Source of the DNA: an uncultured Aeriscardovia sp.
Lineage (GTDB): Bacteria > Actinomycetota > Actinomycetes > Actinomycetales > Bifidobacteriaceae
Reading direction: 5' to 3'
NCBI GenBank assembly: GCA_903789535.1
Contig: CAIFES010000006.1
Coordinates: forward strand, 16,728-80,727
Length of the DNA stretch: 64,000 bases
Positions within the stretch are counted from its first letter, which is position 1; every line of letters begins with the position of its first letter. Of this stretch, positions 8,996 to 18,282 are shown piece by piece. The position numbers and the translations under genes are program-made. Under the pieces are notes generated by a model. The model did not search any database, was not told the origin of the DNA, and worked only from the letters and a program-made list of their open reading frames with translations.

Positions 8996-9799
8996 CTATT
9001 TACGGATGGTGAGGTACTCGTCGACCGGCATGCGGCGGGCATGCAAGCCGTTGATCGGCGCGTCCGTGGCATGGCCGACGGCCATGCCGATCACCAGCAC
9101 CTCGTTGTCCGGGATGCCCAGAACCGGCCTGACCTCCTCCGGATAGCGGACAAGCTCGTAGGCGATCATTGTGTCATACCCGCGATTCTTCGCCGCCAGG
9201 GCGAGCGTCTGCTCGAACGCGCCGAGATCAAGCAGATTCCACTGGTTCATCTTCTGCTGGAGTGCGAGATAGATGACGGTACCGGCATTGAACAGACGCG
9301 CATTGGTCAGGGCCATAGGCGCCGGATGCGCCGGACGGCCCGCCGCGGCCCCTGCCGCCGCGCTCTGGCCGTGTTCCTGCGCAGCAGAAAGATCAGGATG
9401 ATCCGCTCGATCCGGTCCGACGGATTCTTTCTGCGCCTCGTCCTGCACACGCAGACGCGCCTTCTCCTGCGAACCGCGGCCGGCGTCAGCCGCGAGGGCA
9501 CGGGTCTGCACACCGAAGGCGGCCATATTGCGCTGCGGCTGCTCGCCCCACTCGGTGCGATGCGAGGTGGGCACATCGGAATGACCGCGCACGCCTGCCG
9601 TATCCGCCTTCTCGTGGGCGGCACGAATCCGGTCCATCACCGCGCCTGTGGCCACATAGACACGCCACGGCTGCGTGTCGCCCCAGCTCGGCGCCAGGCC
9701 CGCCTCCTCGACGATGGCCCGGATATCCTTCTCAGGAACCGGTTCCCCGTCAAAATCACGGACGGAATGCCTGCCACGCACGACCTCATCAAAATCCAT
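8996..9799 (-). CDS. Nitroreductase-family FMN oxidoreductase, paralogue 2
   Basis: A 267-aa paralogue of the neighbouring 7584-8288 product, sharing the start (MDFDxVVRGRHSVRDFDG), the PWRVYVA block and the C-terminus (MPVDEYLTIR). It differs by an extra stretch of about 35 residues (roughly 123-158) rich in Ala, Asp and Gln, inserted where paralogue 1 reads straight on into MAL(S/T)N(G/A)RLFNAGT. The start at 9799 has AAGGAG upstream. RNA copy C ends only about 65 bases before the start, so here the terminator could act as an attenuator. Substrate unknown. Confidence 0.88.
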   Translation of the reverse strand: MDFDEVVRGRHSVRDFDGEPVPEKDIRAIVEEAGLAPSWGDTQPWRVYVATGAVMDRIRAAHEKADTAGVRGHSDVPTSHRTEWGEQPQRNMAAFGVQTRALAADAGRGSQEKARLRVQDEAQKESVGPDRADHPDLSAAQEHGQSAAAGAAAGRPAHPAPMALTNARLFNAGTVIYLALQQKMNQWNLLDLGAFEQTLALAAKNRGYDTMIAYELVRYPEEVRPVLGIPDNEVLVIGMAVGHATDAPINGLHARRMPVDEYLTIRK

Positions 9800-9865
9800 G
9801 AATGCTCCTTGATATCGATATCGTGTCTGCGAATGTATCGTCTGCGGATGGTATCCCCACAACAA

Positions 9866-10012
9866 GAAAACCCCGGGCATTTCGCTCGGGGCATCTCGGA
9901 TTTGAGGAGAGAAGGAAAAGGATTCAGTTATCGCGGACGGGGCGGAATGGGTGTTCGTCTCGTCTCCGGCTTCCGGGCTGCGGTTCCTTTCGGCTGGTAG
10001 CTTCTATATAAC
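9866..10012 (-). ncRNA. CU-rich small RNA, copy C (promoter box missing)
   Basis: From the TATATA block (10005-10010) to the terminator (stem 9871-9891, minus-strand TTTTCTTG) this copy matches B nearly base for base, including the CU-rich tract. Upstream of the block the similarity stops: the TTCCCAG/CTCCCAG heptamers and the GGTTAT element of B are absent. It is either driven by another promoter (TATATA could itself be a -10) or is a silent or leader copy for nitroreductase 2. Confidence 0.4.
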
Positions 10013-10094
10013 CCGCCGACCCTTGTACACTCCTTTCTGTCTCCTCATGTTTTCTGACGCATTTCATCCCAGATCGCTGACAGCAGTCTGATGA

Positions 10095-10171
10095 AAAGCT
10101 GAGAATGTCAGCTTTGGAAAAGCTGAAAGCGTCGGGGCCCACAGCACCGGGATTGAGGGTGCTGCGGGCCC
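10095..10171 (-). terminator. Double terminator after gnd
   Basis: First hairpin on the minus strand: 13 pairs with one mismatch (10135-10148 with 10158-10171). Second: an 8-bp stem AAAGCTGA/TCAGCTTT (10095-10102 with 10108-10115) followed by TTTTCATC on the minus strand. Confidence 0.65.
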
Positions 10172-10188
10172 GTAGCGCCAAAGTCGGG

Positions 10189-11703
10189 TCAGTTCTTCTT
10201 CACGTCCTGGCCGGTCTTGAACTTGAGCTGGGAGGCGTACTCGGTGTGCTCCTCCTGGATCTCGTTCTGGTCCTTGGTGGCCCACAGCGTGTGGAACACG
10301 CCAGGACGATCCACACGACCGTAGGTGTGCGAACCGAAGAAGTCGCGCTGCGCCTGGATGAGCGCGGCCGGCAGCCTCTTGGAACGCAGGCCGTCGTAGT
10401 AGGCCAGCGAGCTGCTGAACGCCGGGGCGGGCACGCCGCCGAGCGCGGCCTTGGCCACCACGTTGCGCCAGGCGTCCTGCGCCTCGGTCAGCGACCTCTC
10501 GAAGTACGGGTCGAAGACGAGCGAGCTCGTCATCTTGCCCGAATCGTAGGCGTCGGAGATGCGGTTGAGGAACTGGGCACGGATGATGCAGCCGGCCCTC
10601 CAGATGCGCGCGACGGCACCGAGATCGATGTCCCAGCCATACTGGCGGGCACCCTCGGCGATCTCGTCGAAGCCCTGCGCGTAGGCGATGATCTTCGAGG
10701 CGTAGAGGGCCTTGCGCACGTCCTCCACGAAGTCGTCGACCGACTCGCCGTTCAGATCGATATGCGCCTCCGGGCCGGCAAGATGCTTGTCCTGCGCCTC
10801 GTGACGCTGCTCCTCGCGCTCGGACAGGCCACGTGCGAACACAGCCTCGCCGATGGAGGGGACCGGGACGGGCAGGCCGAGGGCCGTCTGGACGGTCCAC
10901 GTGCCGGTACCCTTCATCTCCGCCTCGTCCACGATGATGTCGACGAACGGCTTGCCGGTCTTCGCATCCACATGGCGCAGCAGGTCGGCGGTGATATCGA
11001 TGAGATAGCTGTTGAGCTCGCCCTTGTTCCACTCGTCGAAGATGTCGGCGATCTTCGCCGGCTCGAGGCCCAGGCCCCGGCGCAGCAGGTCGTAGCTCTC
11101 GGCGATGAGCTGCATATCGGCGTACTCGATGCCGTTGTGCACCATCTTGACGAAGTGGCCGGCGCCGTTCTCACCGATATGGGTGACGCACGGCGTGCCG
11201 TCGGGGGCCTTGGCGGCGATCGACTCGAGGATCGGCCCGAGCGTCTTCCACGACTTCTCCGGGCCGCCGGGCATGATGGACGGCCCGAGGAGGGCGCCCT
11301 GCTCGCCGCCGGAGACACCCATGCCCACGAAGTTGAGACCGCGGGCGGCCATCTCCTTCTCACGGCGCATGGTGTCCTTGAAGAACGTGTTGCCGCCGTC
11401 GATGATGATGTCACCCGGCTCCATGAGATCGGCGAGGGCATGGATCATCTTCTCGGTGGGATTGCCGGCCTTGATCATGATGATGGCGGTGCGCGGCTTG
11501 GCCAGGGAGCCGACGAACTCCTCCAGCGTCTTGGAGGGGATGAACTCGCCCTCGTCACCGTGATCCTTGATCAGCTCGTCCGTGCGCCAGCCGGAACGGT
11601 TGTAGACAGCGACAGTGTTGCCGTGACGGGCGAGGTTGCGTGCGAGGCTTGCCCCCATGGCCGCCAGACCGACGACGCCGATGTTCGCTTTCTTCTCAGC
11701 CAT
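10189..11703 (-). CDS. gnd: 6-phosphogluconate dehydrogenase (decarboxylating)
   Basis: Converts 6-phosphogluconate to ribulose-5-phosphate with NADP. The 504-aa protein has the N-terminal Rossmann motif GLAAMG (about 12-17), DGGN near 125-130 and the substrate-site signature KMVHNGIEYADMQLI around 185-200. The ATG at 11703 has GAAAGGA upstream, while earlier in-frame codons are Arg/Ala-rich and unlikely to be translated. It completes the oxidative branch with zwf and pgl but is transcribed separately, with its own double terminator. Confidence 0.97.
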   Translation of the reverse strand: MAEKKANIGVVGLAAMGASLARNLARHGNTVAVYNRSGWRTDELIKDHGDEGEFIPSKTLEEFVGSLAKPRTAIIMIKAGNPTEKMIHALADLMEPGDIIIDGGNTFFKDTMRREKEMAARGLNFVGMGVSGGEQGALLGPSIMPGGPEKSWKTLGPILESIAAKAPDGTPCVTHIGENGAGHFVKMVHNGIEYADMQLIAESYDLLRRGLGLEPAKIADIFDEWNKGELNSYLIDITADLLRHVDAKTGKPFVDIIVDEAEMKGTGTWTVQTALGLPVPVPSIGEAVFARGLSEREEQRHEAQDKHLAGPEAHIDLNGESVDDFVEDVRKALYASKIIAYAQGFDEIAEGARQYGWDIDLGAVARIWRAGCIIRAQFLNRISDAYDSGKMTSSLVFDPYFERSLTEAQDAWRNVVAKAALGGVPAPAFSSSLAYYDGLRSKRLPAALIQAQRDFFGSHTYGRVDRPGVFHTLWATKDQNEIQEEHTEYASQLKFKTGQDVKKN

Positions 11704-11987
11704 AAATGTCCTTTCATGCCTGTGACGGGCACCGACGGCCGCACCAGCGCGGCACGGGTGCCGTGTCACGACATCCGATGGAAGAGATGTACATCGGCCA
11801 TTTTATGAGGACGACCGCACGCCCCCGCCGCTGTTTCAGCCGTTTTCCTTCTCAGCGAAGAGACCGGGAGATACGAGTGATCGGGGGCAAAAATAAACGC
11901 GAGCGGAGGGCGAGAAGACACAGGCGATGAGGAGCGGAAGAAGCCGGGGAGCTGCGGCACGCGCCGGATAAGGCGCGCGCCGATCAC

Positions 11988-14768
11988 TCACTTGCGACGG
12001 ATGGCCTTCTTCCGGCCTGTTCCTTTTCCAGCCTGTCGTCTTCCGGCGGATTTGCCCGCTTTTGAGACCTTGACCGCCTGCCGGGCCTCGGCCTTCTCGA
12101 CCTTTTCCTCCTGTTTCTGCTCTGCCTTTTCGACCTTCTCTTCGTGCTTCTTCTCGGCCTTTTCGACCTTCTCTTCCTGCTTCTGTTCGGCCTTCTCGGC
12201 CTTGCGCTCCTCGCGCTCCTTCTCACGCTCGGCCTTGCGGGCCTGCTTCTCCGCCTCCTTGGCGGCCTCCTTCGCGGCCTTCTCCTGTTGGCGCTGGAGA
12301 ACGGCTTCGAGGGTCACGGGGCGCTTGACCTTGCGCAGGGCAATGCGCTTGAGCGGGGCGACCGGTTCGGTGGCCACGAACACCGGCTGCGTCTCGGTGA
12401 TCGGATTGTAGGCGGCGAGGCCGAACCACTTGGCGGGGTTACCGCACACGCGGCGCAGCGCGTACTTGATGCGCAGCGCGGTCGCGCCGGACTGGTCGAT
12501 CTTCGACTCGGGCATGAGATCCTTGTGGATCAGCACATAGGTGATGTGGCCGATCTGCTGGTCGTCGTCAAGCTTGGGGTAGATCGTCGTCTGCTCCGGC
12601 AGCTCACCCGAATCGACGAGGTCATGCATGATCTGGTGCAGATAGATGGCCACGGACTGGCGGATCTTGAAGCCCAGGCGCAGACGCACACGGAACATGT
12701 ACGGCGTGCCGAAGCTCTCCACCGAGTACTCACGGGTGAACGGGTCGTCGGTCGTCTCCACGGACACCGCCCACCAGGCCCTCGCGCGCTTGGGAGTGTT
12801 GGAGAAGATCGAATAGAAGATGTCCGTGTCGAGACGGCGCATCTCCGAGTCGGACGTCAGATAGACGAGGTTGTCGGCGAAATACGGCACCGTGGCATCA
12901 CGATGCAGCATATCGAGGGCGGGCAGGAACTCGTCCGGCGACAGGTGCCGGCGCTGCGAGCGCTCGACGGCCGTGCCCTTGTCCCATGCGTACATGACGG
13001 TCAGGATCAGCAGCGTGAGGATCATGGTGAACCAGCCGCCGGTCATGAACTTGTTGAGCGAGGAGACGAAGAACAGAATCTGGATGGACAGGAACACCAC
13101 CAGGAACACGATGGCCCAGAAACGCTGGTGCCAGGCGTACCAGATGTAGTTGAACAGCAGGATGACCGTCATGATCATCGTGATGGTCAGGGCCAGACCG
13201 TAGGCGTTGGTCATGCGGTCCGAGGTCCGGAAGGTGAACAGCACGATGAGCGTGGAGACGCACAGCACCGTGTTGATGGCCGGAATGTAGATCTGGCCGC
13301 GCGTGGAGGCCGGGTAGCGCACCTGCAGATGCGGCATCCAGTTGAGGCTCGTCGCCTCGGAGACCATGGTGAACGCGCCGGTGATGAGCGCCTGGGAGGC
13401 GATGATGCCGGCGGTGACGGAGAGGATGACGGCGATCGTCTTCCATGTGTCGTTGGGCATCATCTCGAAGAACGGGTTGATCAGGCCGGTCTTGTACTGC
13501 GGCAGCGCCTTGTTCTTGAGCATCCACGCGCCCTGGCCGAAGTAGCAGAACACGAGCGAGAGGTTGATGAGCGGCCAGGTGGCGTAGATCGAGCCGCGGC
13601 CCACGTGGCCCATATCGGAATAGAGGGCCTCGGCGCCGGTGGTGGACAGGAAGACCGTGCCCATGATGAAGATGCCGGACTTGTTGCCCGGGCTGAAGAG
13701 GAACTTGATGCCCAGCACCGGGTCGAGAGCGCGGAACACCTGCCACTGCCCGTCGAGATTGATGATGCCCATGATGGCGATGAAGGCGAACCAGACAGAG
13801 ACAATGCTGCCGAACACCTTGCCGATGGACTCCGTGCCACGCGACTGGACGAGGAACAGGATGATGATGATGATCGCCGTGATGACCATTGTCGCCGAGG
13901 CGTTCTGGGAGAAGAACGCCTTGAGCGGCGGCAGCGTGTTGAGGCCCTCGACGGCGGAGGAGATGGAGACGGCGGGCGTGAGGACGGAATCGGCGAGGAA
14001 CGCCGCGCCGCCGACCATGGCGGGGATCCACAGCCAGTGCGCGTAACGGCGCACGAGGGAGTAGAGCGCGAAGATGCCGCCCTCACCCTTGTTGTCCACA
14101 CGCATGGCGATGAGCACATGGTTGACGGTGGTCACCAGCGTGATGGACCAGAACAGCAGCGAGAGCAGGCCGAGCACGCTCTCCTCACTGACCTTCGAGA
14201 GGGCGCCGCCCTGGCCCTGGATGAAGCTCTGCGCCGTGTAGAGCGGGGAGGTGCCGATATCGCCGTAGACGACGCCCATGGCGACGATGCACATGGAGAA
14301 TTTGATGCGGTCCGGGCCGGACTGGAGCTTGTGCCACCAGCGGCCGAGGGCCGTGCGTGCGGGGCGCTCGGGCTCGGTCTTCTTCGTCTGCGCGGCCTCG
14401 CGTGCCTTGCGGCGCGCCTCGCGCTCCTCTTTGCTGATCGCGCTGGTGGTGATCTTCGGGGCGGCGGCGGTGATGCCCTTGAGGGCGATGGAGCCGGTGT
14501 CCTCGATACGGTGCAGATCGATGCGGTTGAGGCGGACGGTGGCCGCCTCCTCCACGGCGCGGCGCTCTGCCGCCGCCTGTGCCGTCTGCTGGTCCTGCAC
14601 GCCCTGTGCGCCCGGCAGATCCTGCACGCCCTGCTGCTGGCTTTGCGCGCCCTCGGCAGGCGTGCCGGCGGTCGTGTCCGTGGACGCCCCCGATGCCGTC
14701 TGGTCGTGCGGACCGGCCATCGCGGCCTGATCCGTGTCGGAACGAGGAGACTCCTCACGCGTGGTCAT
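11988..14768 (-). CDS. kup: Kup-family potassium uptake protein with long charged tails
   Basis: Proton-coupled K+ importer of the KUP/HAK family. The signature VVYGDIGTSPLYT lies near residue 165-177 and opens a block of about twelve membrane segments. The 926-aa length exceeds the common ~630 aa because of two additions. One is an N-terminal disordered stretch of about 140 residues rich in Ala, Gln, Thr and Asp. The other is a C-terminal coiled-coil/basic tail of about 110 residues built from EKVEKAEQKQEE-like repeats and ending KKAIRRK. I start at ATG 14768, with GGAGGT six bases upstream; a TTG precedes it. A 20-base perfect palindrome sits just before the ribosome binding site. Confidence 0.93.
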   Translation of the reverse strand: MTTREESPRSDTDQAAMAGPHDQTASGASTDTTAGTPAEGAQSQQQGVQDLPGAQGVQDQQTAQAAAERRAVEEAATVRLNRIDLHRIEDTGSIALKGITAAAPKITTSAISKEEREARRKAREAAQTKKTEPERPARTALGRWWHKLQSGPDRIKFSMCIVAMGVVYGDIGTSPLYTAQSFIQGQGGALSKVSEESVLGLLSLLFWSITLVTTVNHVLIAMRVDNKGEGGIFALYSLVRRYAHWLWIPAMVGGAAFLADSVLTPAVSISSAVEGLNTLPPLKAFFSQNASATMVITAIIIIILFLVQSRGTESIGKVFGSIVSVWFAFIAIMGIINLDGQWQVFRALDPVLGIKFLFSPGNKSGIFIMGTVFLSTTGAEALYSDMGHVGRGSIYATWPLINLSLVFCYFGQGAWMLKNKALPQYKTGLINPFFEMMPNDTWKTIAVILSVTAGIIASQALITGAFTMVSEATSLNWMPHLQVRYPASTRGQIYIPAINTVLCVSTLIVLFTFRTSDRMTNAYGLALTITMIMTVILLFNYIWYAWHQRFWAIVFLVVFLSIQILFFVSSLNKFMTGGWFTMILTLLILTVMYAWDKGTAVERSQRRHLSPDEFLPALDMLHRDATVPYFADNLVYLTSDSEMRRLDTDIFYSIFSNTPKRARAWWAVSVETTDDPFTREYSVESFGTPYMFRVRLRLGFKIRQSVAIYLHQIMHDLVDSGELPEQTTIYPKLDDDQQIGHITYVLIHKDLMPESKIDQSGATALRIKYALRRVCGNPAKWFGLAAYNPITETQPVFVATEPVAPLKRIALRKVKRPVTLEAVLQRQQEKAAKEAAKEAEKQARKAEREKEREERKAEKAEQKQEEKVEKAEKKHEEKVEKAEQKQEEKVEKAEARQAVKVSKAGKSAGRRQAGKGTGRKKAIRRK

Positions 14769-14782
14769 CAATCAACCTCCAT

Positions 14783-14802
14783 AACGGTGGCATGCCACCG
14801 TT
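14783..14802. promoter_or_regulatory. Palindrome in the kup leader
   Basis: AACGGTGGCATGCCACCGTT is a perfect 20-base palindrome ending a few bases upstream of the kup GGAGGT. A second inverted repeat, CCGTCC-GT-GGACGG, lies near 14819-14832. Either an operator or leader hairpins controlling ribosome access; I did not find a c-di-AMP (ydaO) consensus. Nothing else is visible in the rest of the 310-base gap to tatD. Confidence 0.4.
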
Positions 14803-15078
14803 TCGAAAGCAATCCGGCCGTCCGTGGACGGTCATGCCGTCGGCCTTCTCTCCCAAGATTCCGGCGGCTCACAGGCCTTATGGCCATATCAGTCAGACGC
14901 AAAGACACTACTGTAGGCGAAGACGAACCCAACCTTCACATTTCACGATGCTCTTCCTGTCGGGACGGCGCCCGTGTACGCCCTCGGCCGTGCGGGACCG
15001 CTCCCAGCGCAAGCTCTCTGTGCAAGCCCGTTCGGCGCCTCGCACAAGTACTGCGCAAGCCTGTCCGGCGCCTTGTGC

Positions 15079-16080
15079 CTATCTCGCCGCGGCAGGAGGC
15101 CCGGACTGTTCCGGCAGCGGCGGCAGACGGTACAGCCGCTGCGCGTTCGCCCGTGTGCGACGCGCCAGCTCCTCCACCGGCATGTCGAGCACATCCGCCA
15201 TGGCACGCAACGTGTAGGGCACCATCTGCGGCGCGTTCGTGCGCCCCCTCCACGGTGCCGGCGTCAGGTAGGGCGCGTCCGTCTCCACCAGCACATGATC
15301 GAGGTCTATCACGCGCAATGCCTGCCGCAGCCGCTCGTTCGAGGGGAACGTGACCGTTCCGGAGAAGCTGAGATACCAGCCATGCTCGCGTGCGATACGC
15401 GCCGTGTCGGCGTCGGCCGCGTACGAGTGGAACACGGCCCCGGCCTCGGGCGCTCCATCGGCAAGCAGGATCCTGACCACATCCTCGTCGGCCTGCCGGT
15501 CATGGATCTGTACGGGCAGACCGAGCTGCTTGGCCAGATCGATATGGTCGCGGAATGCCTGACGCTGCAGGCCGCGTGCCGGCTCCCCGGTACGGAAGTA
15601 GTCGAGGCCGGTCTCCCCGATCGTCACCACGACGCCCGGGTTCGACCGTGCGAGCCGCGCCACATGGTCCAGAGCCTCGTCGAACGGCATGTCGTGCCAC
15701 GGCTCATACACGACGGACAGGCCGTCCGGACCGGGGGCACCATGATGGCCATGCAAGACGGCCTCGGTGGGGTGGATGGCCAGGCCGGCGAACACGCGGC
15801 CGGGATGGGCGAGCGCCAGATCGACGGCCGGCTGCAATTCTGGAAGCGTGCAGCCCACATCCACGATCTGGCGGATGCCGACAAAGCCGGCAAAATCCAG
15901 CAGCTCATCGGCGCTGTAGACCGGCACGACCGGCATCTGCCGGTCGTCGGCCTGCCGCGACTGTTCCTGCGCGTACGAGACGACCGAGACCACATGGGTG
16001 TGGTCATCGATCGTCCAATCCGGCAGGGCCGCGGGCAGCGGGGCCCATGCCCGGGAATGGTGATGACGGCCTTTTGTCAT
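15079..16080 (-). CDS. tatD: TatD-family metal-dependent hydrolase/DNase
   Basis: A 333-aa TIM-barrel hydrolase. TatD proteins are 3'-5' exonucleases/DNases with two metals. The ligands are visible: DDHTHV near the N-terminus, GETGLDYF mid-protein, VQIHD, FHSYA and VETDAPYLTP towards the end. The start ATG at 16080 lies 4 bases after the metG stop, and in-frame upstream codons overlap metG, so tatD is the second gene of a metG-tatD operon, a common bacterial pair. Its C-terminus is followed by the kup leader. Confidence 0.93.
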   Translation of the reverse strand: MTKGRHHHSRAWAPLPAALPDWTIDDHTHVVSVVSYAQEQSRQADDRQMPVVPVYSADELLDFAGFVGIRQIVDVGCTLPELQPAVDLALAHPGRVFAGLAIHPTEAVLHGHHGAPGPDGLSVVYEPWHDMPFDEALDHVARLARSNPGVVVTIGETGLDYFRTGEPARGLQRQAFRDHIDLAKQLGLPVQIHDRQADEDVVRILLADGAPEAGAVFHSYAADADTARIAREHGWYLSFSGTVTFPSNERLRQALRVIDLDHVLVETDAPYLTPAPWRGRTNAPQMVPYTLRAMADVLDMPVEELARRTRANAQRLYRLPPLPEQSGPPAAAR

Positions 16081-16084
16081 CGGC

Positions 16085-18070
16085 TCAGTCCTCTGCGGTA
16101 GACGCGGCAGGCGACGCAGACGCGGCGGCCGAGTCGGTGGAAGGATCCGCCGTCTGCCGCTTCTGCATGGCATCATCGGCGTCGCTGGCCGATTCCTTCG
16201 CTGATTCTTTCTTGGCGAGCTGCGCCTTGGCAGCGGCCAGACGTGCCTTCTCCGCTTCCTGGCGCTGCTTGATCTGCCGACGGGAGCGCTCGACCTCCTC
16301 CTTGACCGCTTCGGGCGGGATCTTGGCGAAGATCGGATGCGGCTTGGCGAGCGTGACGTTCTCCGTCATTTTCGCCGGCGCCCATGGCGCCACCGTCTTT
16401 CCGAGCTCGTAGTCGCCGGTCAGGATCGGGTAGCTGAAGCCCTGCCGATCAAGATCATCGACGCGCTCCATGCGTGGCAGCGGGGCGATGACGCCGGGCT
16501 GGCCGAGCGTCTGCCACACCTTCTGCGAGCTGCCGGGAAGGAACGGGGCGAGCAGCAGGTCGAGATCGAGCACGGCCTGGGCGGCGGTGTGCAGCACCTG
16601 GGCCAGACGATCCTTGTCGGTGATCTTCCACGGCTCGGTATCGGAGATGTACTTGTTCGTCTCGCCAGCGAGCCGCATCACCTCCCCGAGGGCGGCATGC
16701 TGGTGCTGCGTCTCGAGGTCGTGGCCCACCGTCTCGAAGCCCTTCTCCACCTGGGCGAGCAGGGCGGTGTCAACCGGCTGCAGGTCTTTGGCGTCGACGG
16801 ACGGGATGGTGCCGAAGTCCTTGTACAGCAGCGTCGCCACACGGTTGACGAGGTTGCCCCATCCGGCGACGAGCTCCTCGTTGTTGTGCCGGACGAACTC
16901 GGACCAGCGGAAATCGGCATCCTGGCTCTCCGGACCGGCGATGCTGATGTAGTAGCGCACCGCGTCGGCCGAGTAGCGCGAGAGGATGTCACGCACGTAG
17001 ATGACGATGCCGCGGGAGCTGGAGAACTGCTTGCCCTCCATCGTCATGAACGCAGAGGCGACCACCTGCTCTGGCAGGTTGAGACGGCCGTACTCGCCGG
17101 GCTCGCCACCCTTGTCGCCCTCGCCGTTGTAAGCGAGGATCTCACTGGGCCAGATCTGCGAATGGAAGGTGATGTTGTCCTTGCCCATGAAGTAATAGGC
17201 GGGCGAGGCGGGGTCGTTCCACCATTTGCGCCACTCGTCGGCGGTGGAGAAACGGCGCGCCCATTCGATGGAGGCCGACAGATAGCCGATCACGGCGTCG
17301 AACCACACGTACAGGCGCTTGTTCGGGTTGTCGATCCAGCCGTCGACGGGCACGGGGATGCCCCAGTCGATGTCACGGGTGATGGCACGCGGCTTGACCT
17401 CCTTGAACAGCCCCTTGGAGAAGTTGATGACATTCGTGCGCCAGTCAGTGCGGGTGTCGAGCCAGGCGAGGTTGGCCTTGGCCAGCGCCGGCAGATCGAG
17501 GAAGTAATGCTCCGACTGCTTGAAGATCGGCGTCTCGCCGTTGATCTTGGAGCGAGGGTTGATCAGATCGGTGGGATCGAGCTCGTTGCCGCAGTTGTCA
17601 CACTGATCGCCGCGAGCGCCGTCGTAGCCGCAGATCGGGCAGGTGCCCTCGATATACCGGTCCGGCAGCGTGCGGCCGTTTGAGGGGCTGATCGCCACTT
17701 TCTGGACGCCCTTGTAGATATAGCCGTTCTTGAGGCACTGGCGGAACAGCTCCTGCACCACCTTCTCGTGGTTGCCGGTGGTGGTGCGGGTGAACAGGTC
17801 GTAGCTCAGGCCGAGGTTCTTGAGATCGGTGGCGATGATCTCGTTGTACTCATCGGCGGTCTGCTGGGCCGTACGGCCTTCCTTCTCCGCCTGGACGAGG
17901 ATGGGGGTGCCGTGCTCGTCGGTGCCGGAGACCATGAGCACCTTGTTGCCCTTCATGCGCTCATAGCGCGCGAAAACGTCAGAGGGGACGCCGAAACCGG
18001 CGACATGGCCGATATGCCGCGGGCCGTTCGCATACGGCCAGGCGACTGCTACAAGAACGTGTTTTGTCAT
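16085..18070 (-). CDS. metG: Methionyl-tRNA synthetase
   Basis: Charges tRNA-Met. The 661-aa enzyme has HIGH at 19-22, a four-Cys zinc knuckle (CPIC...CDNC, about 142-160) and the KMSKS-equivalent loop as KQFSSSR near 346-352, where the second Lys of KMSKS is Ser. This is a class I enzyme of the longer E. coli-like type, but it lacks the C-terminal tRNA-binding (EMAP-like) domain. Instead the last ~100 residues are Lys/Glu/Ala/Ser-rich and probably disordered. The start [16 protein letters not shown] at 18070 fits the family; earlier in-frame codons do not. Confidence 0.97.
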   Translation of the reverse strand: MTKHVLVAVAWPYANGPRHIGHVAGFGVPSDVFARYERMKGNKVLMVSGTDEHGTPILVQAEKEGRTAQQTADEYNEIIATDLKNLGLSYDLFTRTTTGNHEKVVQELFRQCLKNGYIYKGVQKVAISPSNGRTLPDRYIEGTCPICGYDGARGDQCDNCGNELDPTDLINPRSKINGETPIFKQSEHYFLDLPALAKANLAWLDTRTDWRTNVINFSKGLFKEVKPRAITRDIDWGIPVPVDGWIDNPNKRLYVWFDAVIGYLSASIEWARRFSTADEWRKWWNDPASPAYYFMGKDNITFHSQIWPSEILAYNGEGDKGGEPGEYGRLNLPEQVVASAFMTMEGKQFSSSRGIVIYVRDILSRYSADAVRYYISIAGPESQDADFRWSEFVRHNNEELVAGWGNLVNRVATLLYKDFGTIPSVDAKDLQPVDTALLAQVEKGFETVGHDLETQHQHAALGEVMRLAGETNKYISDTEPWKITDKDRLAQVLHTAAQAVLDLDLLLAPFLPGSSQKVWQTLGQPGVIAPLPRMERVDDLDRQGFSYPILTGDYELGKTVAPWAPAKMTENVTLAKPHPIFAKIPPEAVKEEVERSRRQIKQRQEAEKARLAAAKAQLAKKESAKESASDADDAMQKRQTADPSTDSAAASASPAASTAED

Positions 18071-18173
18071 AGCTCCGAGTATCCGCCCGCCAAACGACAT
18101 GGTGAAATATGAAAACACTGAAACGACGGGGTTTTGACACCGTTGTGGACTGCCGGTGGAAAAGAAAATCGAG

Positions 18174-18221
18174 TTATCCACCGCTGTCCACATCCACGGG
18201 AGACAGGCAGGGTTATCCACA
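18174..18221. promoter_or_regulatory. DnaA boxes in the metG divergent region
   Basis: A consensus DnaA box TTATCCACA lies at 18213-18221 and a one-mismatch box TTATCCACC at 18174-18182, between metG and the divergent 18283 gene. Confidence 0.45.
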
Positions 18222-18282
18222 GTTTCCACCGCGCAACATTTTGCTCCCAACCGGCCCGCGCCATCGCCATAGCGTCGTGGTC

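Noticed and set aside
14769..15078. c-di-AMP (ydaO) riboswitch in the kup leader
   Set aside because: Hairpins exist but the conserved ydaO blocks are not recognisable.
12144..15353. A 1069-codon plus-strand open frame opposite kup and tatD
   Set aside because: It is the antisense shadow of two well-identified minus-strand genes; its translation is Gly/Arg/His/Asp-rich with no family features.
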